DNA from: CAYFPS01 sp964345075
Lineage (GTDB): Bacteria > CAIWAD01
Assembly: GCA_964345075.1 (NCBI GenBank)
Contig: CAYFPS010000002.1
Coordinates: 215,156 to 279,155 of the forward strand
Length of the DNA: 64,000 nt
Direction of reading: 5' to 3'
Each line of letters begins with the position of its first letter. Positions within the stretch are counted from its first letter, which is position 1. The position numbers and the translations under genes were made by a program. Below, piece after piece: positions 26,286-34,795 of the stretch. Below the pieces are notes generated by a model, which searched no databases, had not been told where the DNA came from, and saw only the letters and a program-made list of their open reading frames with translations.

Positions 26286-28028
26286 TCAGGCTCTGCGACG
26301 CTCCAGCTTGATGAGCTTCTTCTTAAAGAAGAAGACGACAAAGAGTCCGATCACCAGTGTCAGGCTGCCGATGTAGACCACCACATGCCCCGGATCATGA
26401 TTGACCGAAAGGATGGTCGTCTCCACTCCACCGGGCGTTCCCGGCCTGCGGAAGCTGGACTGGAAGAACTTGAACCCGCCATGGACAAGCGTGTTGTTCA
26501 TGCTGATCTCGATGGGTACAGCCACATCACCCGTGCGATGGTCGGTCATCTCCACAAAGCTGGCATAGCCGGAAGCCATCATTGAGCCCGGATAGCGGTC
26601 CTCGATGAAATCGATCAGTTTCAGTTCAAAGCCAACCGGCACGCGCTGCTGCTCGAAGGCGATCAGATAATTCTTACCGTTGATTTTGAAAGGCTTGCGA
26701 TCGCCCAGCCGCAACCACTTTTGTGTGACAAGATCACCATCACCAACGCGAACGCGCAGGGCCGGTCCGTTACCCGCGACATCCACATTGCGCATGTCTT
26801 CCGCGCGCCAGGCCCGCTTGTAAACCTTGTCGACAGCCAGCTGAAAGGCCATCCAGGGCAGGGTCACGGCCTCGCCGATGGTCATCGGCTGCTGATGCAG
26901 CTCGCCATCCTTGTACCAGGCGACCTGCAGACCATCGCCAACCAGACCGATGCGCACCTGCTTTTCCGCCAGATCTGTAGCCGAAAAAGCTGGCTGCCAC
27001 TCGATTGCCGAGACAAGCGGCAAGGCAGCCTGCTGCCCGAGCAGCGGATCGAAAGCCGGCATCTTGCTGAAGAAGAGATAGTCATCGGCCTTGCCGCCCT
27101 TGATCACGCTGAACAGGATCGCAGGATTGTCGGCGGCTCCGGGCAGGTCGCGGTAGCTGTTGTCTTCACCCATGCTGAAGTTGCGGAAACAGCGCTCCAC
27201 AACAAGCGAGCAGCCCTGGTTGACTTCCAGTGTATCACCGACTGCACCCGGCTCCAGCGTATAACTGCGACCACCGTGCTTCAAGGTCAGCGTTCCAGGA
27301 CTGGCGATGGTCAGCGCCTCCTGCCAGGCAGCCAGGTCAGCGAACTCGACGGACTCAAACTGCAGCAAGCCGCCAAAGCTGTGAACACGCTCGCGCTCAC
27401 GACGCGGGAAGAGCCAGCCATCCTGATCAAACATGGATGAGGTAAAGGTGAAGTGGAGAGCCGGATTCTCGCTGGAACCGTCGTCACGCACTTCGGCAAA
27501 GGGCTGGGCGTCCGTGTAGAAGCGGTCTACCGTCAGAATCTCCGTTTCGGAAAGCTCGTAGTGATCTTTCAGAAACTCCCGCGGCGGGCTGTTGTGATAC
27601 AAGGTCGGGAAGACCTTGAGCGGGAGCGCGGTGTTCTCCGGGCTGTAAACCGTCAGCACCATGTCACGCAGGGTGATGTAGTCCGACGTTTCGCCCTCGC
27701 TGATCACCATGTTGCCTTCGAAACCGAGGTTCCGTGTCATCCAGGCGCCCACCAGAATGATCAGCAAGGATGCATGAATGGTGATGACGCCGATATGGCG
27801 CAGTTTGAAGGGGCGCAGGTTCCAGGTTGCCAGCGTCAGGTTGATGCCAAAGAGGCCAAGCAGAAAGTCAAACCAGCCGGTCCTGTAGATGTAGGCCTGC
27901 ACCAGATGGGTGCTGGTGTTGCTTTCGAATTTGGTGGCCACTGCCAGAATGGCGGCAATAATGGCCAAAAGGGCCACACCAAGGCCCAGCGAGGACAGGA
28001 TTCGATAGATCCGCTTCAGAAGGTTCAT
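26286..28028 (-). CDS. resB: ResB-like cytochrome c biogenesis protein
   Basis: A 580-residue membrane protein. Three hydrophobic segments occur near the N-terminus (about 10-30, 50-68, 80-98), including GVITIHASLLIILVGAWMTR, and a last one is near 550-570. In between is a large periplasmic beta-rich domain (GNMVISEGET, SGYASFVEM, EISMNNTLVHGGFKFFQSSF). This matches ResB/Ccs1 of system II, which handles heme for c-type cytochromes. The usual partner CcsA/ResC is not adjacent. It fits the multiheme cytochrome encoded at 39-40.8 kb. Confidence 0.85.
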   Translation of the reverse strand: MNLLKRIYRILSSLGLGVALLAIIAAILAVATKFESNTSTHLVQAYIYRTGWFDFLLGLFGINLTLATWNLRPFKLRHIGVITIHASLLIILVGAWMTRNLGFEGNMVISEGETSDYITLRDMVLTVYSPENTALPLKVFPTLYHNSPPREFLKDHYELSETEILTVDRFYTDAQPFAEVRDDGSSENPALHFTFTSSMFDQDGWLFPRRERERVHSFGGLLQFESVEFADLAAWQEALTIASPGTLTLKHGGRSYTLEPGAVGDTLEVNQGCSLVVERCFRNFSMGEDNSYRDLPGAADNPAILFSVIKGGKADDYLFFSKMPAFDPLLGQQAALPLVSAIEWQPAFSATDLAEKQVRIGLVGDGLQVAWYKDGELHQQPMTIGEAVTLPWMAFQLAVDKVYKRAWRAEDMRNVDVAGNGPALRVRVGDGDLVTQKWLRLGDRKPFKINGKNYLIAFEQQRVPVGFELKLIDFIEDRYPGSMMASGYASFVEMTDHRTGDVAVPIEISMNNTLVHGGFKFFQSSFRRPGTPGGVETTILSVNHDPGHVVVYIGSLTLVIGLFVVFFFKKKLIKLERRRA

Positions 28029-28064
28029 CAGACGTGTCGCTTTCTCCCATTGGGAAAGAAAAAT

Positions 28065-28087
28065 GCCCGAACCGTTCGATTTCGGGC
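28065..28087 (-). terminator. Intrinsic terminator after the NlpC/P60 gene
   Basis: On the minus strand GCCCGAA pairs with TTCGGGC across a 9-base loop, followed by ATTTTTCTTT. It closes the leftward operon that starts at the methyltransferase gene and separates it from resB. Confidence 0.8.
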
Positions 28088-28119
28088 CGCATCGAACGAA
28101 AATATGGCAAAGGGAATTG

Positions 28120-28626
28120 TCAGGGTCTTAACCGGCGGCCTTGCCTGAAGCTTCGACGCCAGTAGCGATCGTCAAGCGAAGCCCAGCTGACCCCCTTGCT
28201 GCTGGAGGCATGAATGAAACGGCCGCCACCGGCATAGATGCCCACATGGTTGATGCCTCCGCCTGAGGTTGCAAAGAAAACCAGATCATCGGGCTTCAGC
28301 TCTTCCCGGCTGACAGGCATGCCCACGCCTGCCTGCTCCCGTGATACACGCGGCAGCTTCATGCCCCAGGCCTGTCTGGCCGCCTTCCAGACAAGGCCGG
28401 AACAGTCCATGCCGGCGGCATCTTCACCGCCATAGCGATAGGGAGTCCCCAGAAAAGTGCTTGCCGCATGGACAAGCTGTGCGCCCCGGGCCGGCTGGCG
28501 GCTTTCTGCCTTTACTTCACTGCCAGGTCTGCTTGTCTTGCCACTGGCCGGATCCGGCCGGTATCGGGGGTTGCTACTACAGGCAAGAAAGAAGGCAAGA
28601 AGAAATATCAGCAGGGGGCGCAGCAT
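28120..28626 (-). CDS. NlpC/P60 cell-wall hydrolase lipoprotein
   Basis: A 168-residue protein with a lipoprotein signal (LLIFLLAFFLACSSN). The NlpC/P60 domain begins near 50: GTPYRYGGEDAAGMDCSGLV carries the catalytic Cys, INHVGIYAGGGRFIHASS the His pair, and DDRYW the C-terminal polar block. It should cleave peptidoglycan stem peptides in the periplasm. Confidence 0.92.
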   Translation of the reverse strand: MLRPLLIFLLAFFLACSSNPRYRPDPASGKTSRPGSEVKAESRQPARGAQLVHAASTFLGTPYRYGGEDAAGMDCSGLVWKAARQAWGMKLPRVSREQAGVGMPVSREELKPDDLVFFATSGGGINHVGIYAGGGRFIHASSSKGVSWASLDDRYWRRSFRQGRRLRP

Positions 28627-28629
28627 GGC

Positions 28630-29160
28630 TCAATACCCGGAACTGCGGAAACGCCGCACGTAGGCTTCGTAATTGGCCGCACTCAGATGCAGGGCTTCAA
28701 CTTCTTCGTCGCGCAGGCTGCGCTTGACCTTGGCCGGGCTGCCCGCCACCAGCGAGCGCGGCGGAATAATGGTGCCCTCGAGCACGGTGGAACCGGCAGC
28801 CACCAGGCTTTCCGCACCGACGATCACGTGATCCAGCAGGGTGGCCTGCATGCCGATCAGGCAGAAGTCCTCGACCGTGCAGCCGTGCAGCATGGCCATG
28901 TGGCCAATGGTCACGCCATTGCCAATACGCAGGGGGGCGGTATCGTGTGTTACATGCAGCATGCTGCCGTCCTGCACGTTGGTGCGGCTTCCAATGCGGA
29001 TGAAATTGACATCTCCGCGCACGACCGTATTGAACCAGATGCTGGATCCTGCACCGATCTCCACATCTCCTAAAACAATGGACCCGTGCATCAGCACGGC
29101 ATCATCAGCAATGGTCGGCCCAATGCCTTCAAAGGCCAGCACTGTTCCATGTCTCATCAT
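28630..29160 (-). CDS. Gamma-carbonic-anhydrase-like hexapeptide protein
   Basis: A 176-residue left-handed beta-helix protein. Hexapeptide repeats run through about 15-150, with VVRGDVNFIRIGSRTNVQDGSMLHVTHD and IGHMAMLHGCTVED (quoted in two parts) carrying the metal-binding histidines at three spaced positions. This is the YrdA/PaaY/CaiE family, where some members are carbonic anhydrases and many have unknown activity. Confidence 0.88.
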   Translation of the reverse strand: MMRHGTVLAFEGIGPTIADDAVLMHGSIVLGDVEIGAGSSIWFNTVVRGDVNFIRIGSRTNVQDGSMLHVTHDTAPLRIGNGVTIGHMAMLHGCTVEDFCLIGMQATLLDHVIVGAESLVAAGSTVLEGTIIPPRSLVAGSPAKVKRSLRDEEVEALHLSAANYEAYVRRFRSSGY

Positions 29161-30344
29161 GCCTGTTTTCCTTCCTTCGATGCGGCTTTCAGCAGAATGC
29201 GAAAGGTGATGCCATGACCGGGCTTTGTATCACGGACAAAGATCCTGCCCTGATGATAGTCTTCGACAATACGTCTGGCCAGCGAGAGACCAAGGCCCCA
29301 GCCACGGCTTTTGGTTGTGTAGCCTGGTCGGAAGATCTCTTCACGCATGGACGGATCCACACCCTTGCCCGTATCCGAAACATCCAGCAGGACGCGCGTG
29401 CCTTGCTTGATGCTGCGCGCCTCCAGTCGAATGGTTCCACCATCGCGGCTAATGGAATCAAGCGCATTGCGGATCAGGTTTTCAATTACCCACTCAAACA
29501 AAAAGAGGTTGAGCTGGGCCAGTGGCAGGCCCTCTTCCGCATCGATCACAAAATGAATGTCTCTGCCACCGCGCGGGAGCCGGTGCGAGAAGTAGTCCAC
29601 CACCCGCTCGAGCAGCTCTTTCAGATTCTGGGCGGAAAGATCCACCTCGCTGCCAATCTTGTTGAAGCGGTAGGCGATCTTTTCCAGACGCTGCGTGTCC
29701 AGTTTCATCTGCTCCAGCGCTTCTGTCATGCCCGGGTCCGACTCCAGCACTTCGATCCAGCCCATTATTGAAGAAATGGGCGTTCCCAGCTGATGGGCTG
29801 TCTCACGGGCCATCCCCACCCAGACGCCGCTCTCCTCGGCTCGACGTATCACGCGAAATCCCAGATATCCAAGCAGTCCGACAATGATCGAGGCGATCAG
29901 CGTGAATACGGGAAAGAGCTGAACACGGCGGACCAGATCACTGTCGCCGTAATGGAAGTAATCGGTGAGTGTGTCGTACTGAAAGGGAATGGGCGCGTGC
30001 AGGGCATCCATGCGGCGCAGCTCTTCACGTATCACGGCAAGGTTCTCTTCCGTGGGTTCGTCAAGAGCCGGATCCAGATTCTTCCAGAATTTTGGCTCGC
30101 CTTTCGAATCCGTGTAGATCAGCGGAAAGTCGATGGTCTTGGTGAAGTCAAGTACTTCCTGGGGAGAGTAAGTTGCCAGCAGTCGATACTGTTCCACGCG
30201 AACCGTCAGGTTGCTGCGCGCTTCCTTGCGAAGATCATCCACCAGCACTCGCGCATAGACCAGAATGCCGATAGCGGTGAAAATTCCCAGAAGGAAAATC
30301 AGCCCCTTGATCGTGCCGCGATGCCTTAAGTGCTCGCGTCTCAC
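29157..30344 (-). CDS. Sensor histidine kinase
   Basis: A 395-residue protein. The GTG at 30344 is chosen because GGAGGA lies just upstream and it overlaps the methyltransferase stop (GTGA). There is one N-terminal and one central transmembrane segment (about 14-34 and 147-168) flanking a periplasmic sensor domain. The H-box is AHQLGTPISSIMGW, and the ATPase domain has NLIRNALDS (N-box), DTGKGV and GWGLGLSLARRIV. No response regulator is adjacent, so its partner is unknown. Confidence 0.88.
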   Translation of the reverse strand: MRREHLRHRGTIKGLIFLLGIFTAIGILVYARVLVDDLRKEARSNLTVRVEQYRLLATYSPQEVLDFTKTIDFPLIYTDSKGEPKFWKNLDPALDEPTEENLAVIREELRRMDALHAPIPFQYDTLTDYFHYGDSDLVRRVQLFPVFTLIASIIVGLLGYLGFRVIRRAEESGVWVGMARETAHQLGTPISSIMGWIEVLESDPGMTEALEQMKLDTQRLEKIAYRFNKIGSEVDLSAQNLKELLERVVDYFSHRLPRGGRDIHFVIDAEEGLPLAQLNLFLFEWVIENLIRNALDSISRDGGTIRLEARSIKQGTRVLLDVSDTGKGVDPSMREEIFRPGYTTKSRGWGLGLSLARRIVEDYHQGRIFVRDTKPGHGITFRILLKAASKEGKQA

Positions 30345-31168
30345 AATGTGTCCTCCGCCCTTCTTTGCGCCCGGACCAGCAGGCAGCCGCCATAGGCCCT
30401 GGGCAGCATCAGGTCGATCTGATTGAGCAGCCGGACCGGCAGAATAAGCAGTGGCATCCAGACAAGGACAATGGGCAGAGTCCAGTTGCCTTTGGAGAGC
30501 AGCCACATGGGAAAGCGCACACCCAGCCGCCAGCCAATGCCTCCAAAGAAGCCATAGGTCGGGCGTATCACAATCTCGCTGAATCCGGCCTTCTCAAGGC
30601 GCTCGCGAATCATGCTGTGCTTGTAACCTTCCCGCGCGTGTTCGCCCACATTGTGTTCACCGAACTCGACCTTATCCATGGGCATGCTTTCGGCGACAGC
30701 CGGCGTGTGCAGGAGCAGCAGGCCTCCGGGCTTCAGTGCGCGCCCAAAGGAATTCAGGACAGCTTGATCATCATGTATGTGTTCGATGACATCCACGTTG
30801 AGCACCAGGTCAAAACGCTCCTGGTCCGCAAGTGTGAGCAGATCGGCAACGCGAGCCTGAATACTGTTGATGCCGGCAGCCGAGCAGAGTTCATTCAACT
30901 GTGTGATACAGGCCGGATTGATATCCACGCTTTCAACCTGGGCATCGGGAAAAAGCTCATGCAGCTGCAGGGCGTACTGTCCATAGCCCGTTCCGGCATC
31001 CAGGATTCTCTGCGGCTTCCTGCCATCCCTTCTGATTGCCCTTAGCCCGGCCCTGACTTCCAGCTCTCTTAAGAAAACCTGCCGGGCCAGAAAGAACATC
31101 AGCTTCTTCAGCCAGAGACTGCGCAGAAAGATTCTGGCCATGCGGCCTTTGATTGGTTCATATTCCAT
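30341..31168 (-). CDS. Class I SAM-dependent methyltransferase
   Basis: A 275-residue protein. RILDAGTGYGQYALQL is the SAM-binding motif I (about 54-69), VESVDIN motif post-I, and DLVLNVDVIEHIHDDQAVL motif II. The C-terminal 70 residues are hydrophobic with LPIVLVWMPLLILPVRLL, so it may touch the membrane; quinone or lipid methylation is possible. It is first in a leftward operon with a histidine kinase. Confidence 0.85.
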   Translation of the reverse strand: MEYEPIKGRMARIFLRSLWLKKLMFFLARQVFLRELEVRAGLRAIRRDGRKPQRILDAGTGYGQYALQLHELFPDAQVESVDINPACITQLNELCSAAGINSIQARVADLLTLADQERFDLVLNVDVIEHIHDDQAVLNSFGRALKPGGLLLLHTPAVAESMPMDKVEFGEHNVGEHAREGYKHSMIRERLEKAGFSEIVIRPTYGFFGGIGWRLGVRFPMWLLSKGNWTLPIVLVWMPLLILPVRLLNQIDLMLPRAYGGCLLVRAQRRAEDTL

Positions 31169-31567
31169 GAAGTGAAAATAAGTGAATCAAAGGGAATGCA
31201 TGTGCCCGATTTTAGACAGTGCTGACGCATGTTAAGGAGTCGAGAAATGGTCTTCTTGTTGATAATCAACAGACTTGTCTTTGGTATGAAAGTTGCTGTG
31301 CCTTTGGTGTCCTTAAACCTGCTGGTGCAATGCCGGCATTCCGGTTCGCACAAAAGCGAATCACAACACATATGGCGGTTTTCGTCTTTCAGCCTGTCCC
31401 GTCCCGATGCGGCCCAGGCGAGGTGCAGCCAGGACACTCGGGGGTCGGCCTTCTGGTAGATCCAGTGGCGTCGAATGAAGTCCGGATTTCAGCCCGTCCC
31501 GCACCGGAGGATGAAACTGTTCTTTGAAGATGCCGGCATTCGCCGGCATCTTCATTATGTTCTGGCC
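31169..31567. other. Intergenic region with a strong hairpin
   Basis: About 400 bp without a convincing gene. It separates a leftward operon from the rightward cupin gene and must hold two promoters. GAAGATGCCGGC (31526-31537) and GCCGGCATCTTC (31542-31553) form a perfect 12-bp hairpin 14 bases before the cupin ATG. There is no T-run, so it looks more like an attenuator or leader structure than a terminator. A 70-codon frame at 31247-31459 has AAGGAG before it but resembles no protein I know. Confidence 0.4.
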
Positions 31568-31921
31568 ATGAGTGCTTTCCTTACAGAAGAGCGCCCCTGG
31601 GGCCGTTACACCGTACTTTCCGATGAAGACACCCACAAGGTCAAGCGAATTGAAGTGACTCCGGGCAAGCGCTTGAGCTATCAGCGTCATCAGAAGCGTG
31701 CCGAACACTGGTACATGGTCAGTGGGCAGGCAAAGGTAACTCTGGACGGACGCGAGATTCTGCTGGAGGCTGGCCAGGCGGTGGACAGTCCGCTGGGGAG
31801 CTGGCACCGGATAGAGAATCCCGGCACTGCCACTCTTTGTTTCATCGAAGTGCAGACAGGCAGCTATTTCGGTGAGGACGATATTGAGCGTTCCGAGGAT
31901 GACTTCGGGCGTGCCGGCTAA
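31568..31921 (+). CDS. Cupin, mannose-6-phosphate-isomerase-like
   Basis: About 117 residues. RPWGRYTVL, VKRIEVTPGKRLSYQRHQKRAEHWY and GSWHRIENPG match the C-terminal cupin domain of mannose-1-phosphate guanylyltransferase/mannose-6-phosphate isomerase type II, here as a free protein. The ATG at 31568 aligns with the family start; the frame extends upstream through the hairpin without support. No strong ribosome site is seen. Confidence 0.82.
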   Translation: MSAFLTEERPWGRYTVLSDEDTHKVKRIEVTPGKRLSYQRHQKRAEHWYMVSGQAKVTLDGREILLEAGQAVDSPLGSWHRIENPGTATLCFIEVQTGSYFGEDDIERSEDDFGRAG

Positions 31922-31928
31922 AAACGGC

Positions 31929-31956
31929 AAAGGGCCCGCCATTCAACGGACCCTTT
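31929..31956 (+). terminator. Terminator-like hairpin after the cupin gene
   Basis: AAAGGG-C-CCG pairs with CGG-A-CCCTTT around an 8-base loop. The T-run is weak, so efficiency may be modest. Confidence 0.55.
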
Positions 31957-32282
31957 ACTGGTTCAGGAAATCCTGATCCCCCCTGTGTGTTCGCAAGCGT
32001 CCTCTAGCCCCCTGAGGACAGTAGAAGTGATTGCAAGTGTCATGCCAGTTTGTGCTTGCATTTGCACAGCTTTAATCTGACAGAAAATGTCACTCTTTTC
32101 GATTCTGACTGTTCAGCATCGGGCGGCTGATGTCGTAAACAGAACACTTTCAGCCTCTTTTCAGAACTATTATTGTCAGCGCAAATTACTTCGCCTGAAA
32201 AAATTTCACATCAGCAAATTTTTTCTTGCACGAGTGATCAGGCCCCCCCATCTTGAACGGACGTATTCGTCAGGGAGGTAGC
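31957..32282. other. AT-rich promoter region of the sulfide:quinone reductase-like gene
   Basis: About 330 bp, clearly richer in A/T than the genes around it. TGACA-N5-TGTCA at 32078-32092 is a small palindrome that could bind a regulator. A 64-codon frame (32087-32281) has no ribosome site and no recognisable protein. No RNA gene seen. Confidence 0.4.
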
Positions 32283-33713
32283 ATGGCCAAAGTGGTCGTC
32301 ATTGGTGCCGGGTTCGCCGGCCAGACTGCAGCGCTGTATCTGGGCAAGGCCCTGGGCAGCAAACATTCCGTCACCGTTGTCAACGCCAACGAAAACTTCT
32401 ACTTCATCCCTTCCTTTGTCTGGGTGGGTACAGGGCGCATGGCACCGGAAAAGACCCGTTTTCCACTGAAGCCGGTTTTCGATCGCTTCGGGGTCAAGTT
32501 CGTGCAGGGCTGGGCCCATTCGATTGATCCGGTGGAGAAGTACATCATCGCCGAACAGCGGGGTGACGCTTCGGGCGACCTGCGCATCGACTATGATTAC
32601 CTGCTGGTGGCAACCGGTCCGAAGCTCAATTTTGAAGGCACGCCCGGTCTGGGTCCCAAGGATGGTTTCACGCAGTCGATCTGCACCCTGCCCCACGCGC
32701 AGGAGAGCCGCGACAACTATCTGGAAGTCGTCGAGCGACTGAAAAAGGGTGAGCGGCAGAAGATCGTGATCGGAACCGGCCATCCGGGCGCCACTTGCCA
32801 GGGCGCGGCCTTTGAGTACATCAGCAACATCCACAAGGATCTGCTGGCCAAGGGGCTGCGCGACAAGGTTGATCTACACTGGATCTCCAACGAGCGCGAA
32901 CTGGGTGACTTCGGGATTCGCGGCATTCAGATGCCGGTCAAGAAAACCCGCACCAACAGCAAGGATTTCATGGAAGCCGTCTTCCGTGATGCAGGTATCA
33001 CCTGGGAAGTGCAGAAAGGCGTCACGGGCATTGAGCCTGGCCGCATCAGCTGGACCGACTACACGGATGAAAAGGGCGAAACGGCCTTTGACTTCTCCAT
33101 GCTGATTCCTCAGTTCACGGGTCAGCGGATGAAGGTTCTGGGCGACGAAGCCAATGACGCCAAGCTCTTCAACCCTGCCGGTTTTGTAAAGGTTGACGGC
33201 GTATACGGGCTGCCCTATGACAAGCTCGAGAAGAACCCCGATGCCTGGCCGGGCGTCTATCAGAACCCTGATTTTACAGAGATTTTCGCTGCCGGAATCG
33301 CCTTTGCCCCGCCCGGACCGATTTCAATTCCGCACACGACGCCGGCGGGCATGAGCATCTCCGCCGCGCCGCCCAGAACGGGCATGGTCAGCGGCATTAT
33401 CGGACGACTTTGCGCCCTGAACATCATCGACCTGGTCGAGAAGGGACGCATGACCCACTCCGAGCGCATGACCGAGATGCCGGCAGCCTGCATCGCCTCC
33501 ATGGGTGACAGCCTGTGGGACGGTAGCGCGGCCACAATCATGATCTACCCGGTCGTACCCAATTATCGCCGCTATCCCAACGAAGACGGACGCGACGGCT
33601 TTGTGACACATCTTGAGATGGGTCTGGCAGGGGCCTGGATGAAGCGGATGATTCACACAACCTTTATGCACAAGCTGCGCGGCCGTATCGGCTGGCAGTT
33701 CATTCCGGAATAG
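32283..33713 (+). CDS. Sulfide:quinone oxidoreductase-like flavoprotein
   Basis: A 476-residue protein; ATG at 32283 follows GGGAGG. VVVIGAGFAGQTAALYLGK is the FAD-binding start; YDYLLVATGPKLNFEGTPG is the second nucleotide-binding block; ATCQGAAFEY carries a conserved Cys; IFAAGIAFAPPG and a C-terminal amphipathic end follow. It resembles divergent sulfide:quinone reductases that pass electrons from sulfide to the quinone pool. A neighbouring TSUP transporter two kilobases away fits sulfur handling. No GTGATACA copies occur within it, unlike most nearby genes. Confidence 0.8.
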   Translation: MAKVVVIGAGFAGQTAALYLGKALGSKHSVTVVNANENFYFIPSFVWVGTGRMAPEKTRFPLKPVFDRFGVKFVQGWAHSIDPVEKYIIAEQRGDASGDLRIDYDYLLVATGPKLNFEGTPGLGPKDGFTQSICTLPHAQESRDNYLEVVERLKKGERQKIVIGTGHPGATCQGAAFEYISNIHKDLLAKGLRDKVDLHWISNERELGDFGIRGIQMPVKKTRTNSKDFMEAVFRDAGITWEVQKGVTGIEPGRISWTDYTDEKGETAFDFSMLIPQFTGQRMKVLGDEANDAKLFNPAGFVKVDGVYGLPYDKLEKNPDAWPGVYQNPDFTEIFAAGIAFAPPGPISIPHTTPAGMSISAAPPRTGMVSGIIGRLCALNIIDLVEKGRMTHSERMTEMPAACIASMGDSLWDGSAATIMIYPVVPNYRRYPNEDGRDGFVTHLEMGLAGAWMKRMIHTTFMHKLRGRIGWQFIPE

Positions 33714-33722
33714 GAGCGAAGC

Positions 33723-33839
33723 ATGGAAATCACCAAGTCGGACAAGTTCTGGATGAACTGCAAACTCTTTCAGCTGCTGCGTTTTGTGGTGCTCAACCTC
33801 AAGATTCTCAAGGCTGTGGACGCGTCGAAGCGGGCCTGA
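33723..33839 (+). CDS. 38-residue protein following the SQR-like gene
   Basis: A short frame with AGGAG seven bases before its ATG and only nine bases after the SQR-like stop. The product begins MEITKSDKFWMNCKLFQLL, followed by a hydrophobic and basic helix and a KR tail. The length, spacing and ribosome site argue for a real translated gene. I infer it binds the oxidoreductase or the membrane; function unknown. Confidence 0.6.
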   Translation: MEITKSDKFWMNCKLFQLLRFVVLNLKILKAVDASKRA

Positions 33840-33872
33840 TGGCTCGCGGATTCGCAAGTGGATTGCCATTCA

Positions 33873-33900
33873 AGCCGTCCCGGTCACGGGGCGGCTTTTT
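33873..33900 (+). terminator. Intrinsic terminator after the SQR-like operon
   Basis: AGCCGTCCCG and CGGGGCGGCT pair around GTCA with one mismatch, followed by a run of five T. Confidence 0.85.
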
Positions 33901-33919
33901 GTAAAGGGAGGTGGACAGG

Positions 33920-34735
33920 TTGGGCTTTTGCAATCGGGAACTCAATCGGGAACTGCTACCCCCGCAATTGTCAAGCGGGGCTGACAAATCGAAAAGTGCA
34001 GTCGGGAACTCTGTCGGGAACTGCTACCCCCGCAAATGTCTGACCCTCCTGACACTCGCCCTTTTAAGCAGCCTGTCGCTGGCACAGGAAGTCCACCACC
34101 ACGGCGCGCTGAAGAACTTCATGCACAAGGGGGACATCTCCGCGAAGTATGATCTGCGCGAACTGGAAGCTCTGCCGCACGTATACGCGCTGGGCGCACT
34201 GGAAGAGCTGCAGGGTGAGATTCTGATCCTCGACGGGACAGCATTTGTATCACGGGCTGCGGGTGACAGCGTGCGCATCAGCCAGGACTTCCAGCACCGG
34301 GCCAGTCTGCTGGTTTACACGCAAGTTGCGGCATGGGAGGAATCGGCTGTACCCGACACGCTGAGTGATTCGGGCGCTTTTGAGAAGTGGTTTGCTGAGG
34401 AACTGCTGCGTCAAGGCCGTGATACAAATGCTATCACACCCTTTCTTTTAAGGGGAACAGCAAGCGCCATCGATTGGCATGTGATACAATGGGACAGGGC
34501 CGACAGCCTGCACACACACGCCAAGCATGTAGAGTCCGGGCCGCATGGCAGCTTTGAAAACATCAGCGGAGAGATTCTGGGCTTTTATTCCCGCCATCAC
34601 AAGGCAGTCTTCACACATCACACGAGCTTCATGCACATGCATGTGCTTGGCGGCGACGGAAAACTGGCGGGCCATGTGGATCGCTTGCTGCCGGGCAAAG
34701 ACATGACCTTGCTGCTGCCTGTGGTGGTGGATTGA
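33920..34735 (+). CDS. Exported acetolactate-decarboxylase homologue
   Basis: Homology runs from HHGALKNFMHKGDISAKYDL to the end. GEILILDG carries the family glutamate, and SFMHMHVLGGDGKLAGHV carries HxH plus a third His, the zinc site of acetolactate decarboxylase. The usual active-site Arg segment is replaced by AIDWHVIQWD. A hydrophobic signal-like stretch (LTLLTLALLSSLSLA) precedes the domain, so it is probably exported. The start is uncertain: TTG at 33920 has a strong AGGGAGG, but then about 45 residues, encoded partly by the direct repeats, precede the signal. The reaction would be acetolactate to acetoin, or something different. Confidence 0.75.
   Translation: MGFCNRELNRELLPPQLSSGADKSKSAVGNSVGNCYPRKCLTLLTLALLSSLSLAQEVHHHGALKNFMHKGDISAKYDLRELEALPHVYALGALEELQGEILILDGTAFVSRAAGDSVRISQDFQHRASLLVYTQVAAWEESAVPDTLSDSGAFEKWFAEELLRQGRDTNAITPFLLRGTASAIDWHVIQWDRADSLHTHAKHVESGPHGSFENISGEILGFYSRHHKAVFTHHTSFMHMHVLGGDGKLAGHVDRLLPGKDMTLLLPVVVD
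33931..34040 (+). repeat. Two 42-nt direct repeats built from the unit TCGGGAACT
   Basis: Copies at 33931-33972 and 33999-34040 are nearly identical, offset by 68 bp. Each holds two TCGGGAACT units 12 bp apart, then GCTACCCCCGCAA. A shorter relative lies at 61895-61921, directly before another start codon. The 68-bp offset is not a multiple of three, so the copies are read in different frames; the similarity is at DNA level. Confidence 0.75.
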
Positions 34736-34795
34736 CTGAAGTCGCTGGCGTGAGAGCAAAACGGCCGAGCGCCGGGGCTGGCAATCTATAGCCGG

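Noticed and set aside
31247..31459. A 70-codon frame preceded by AAGGAG
   Set aside because: The ribosome site is good, but the product shows no family features and lies in a presumed promoter region; kept only as a possibility.
32087..32281. A 64-codon frame before the SQR-like gene
   Set aside because: No ribosome site, AT-rich promoter-like DNA and overlap with the SQR ribosome site.
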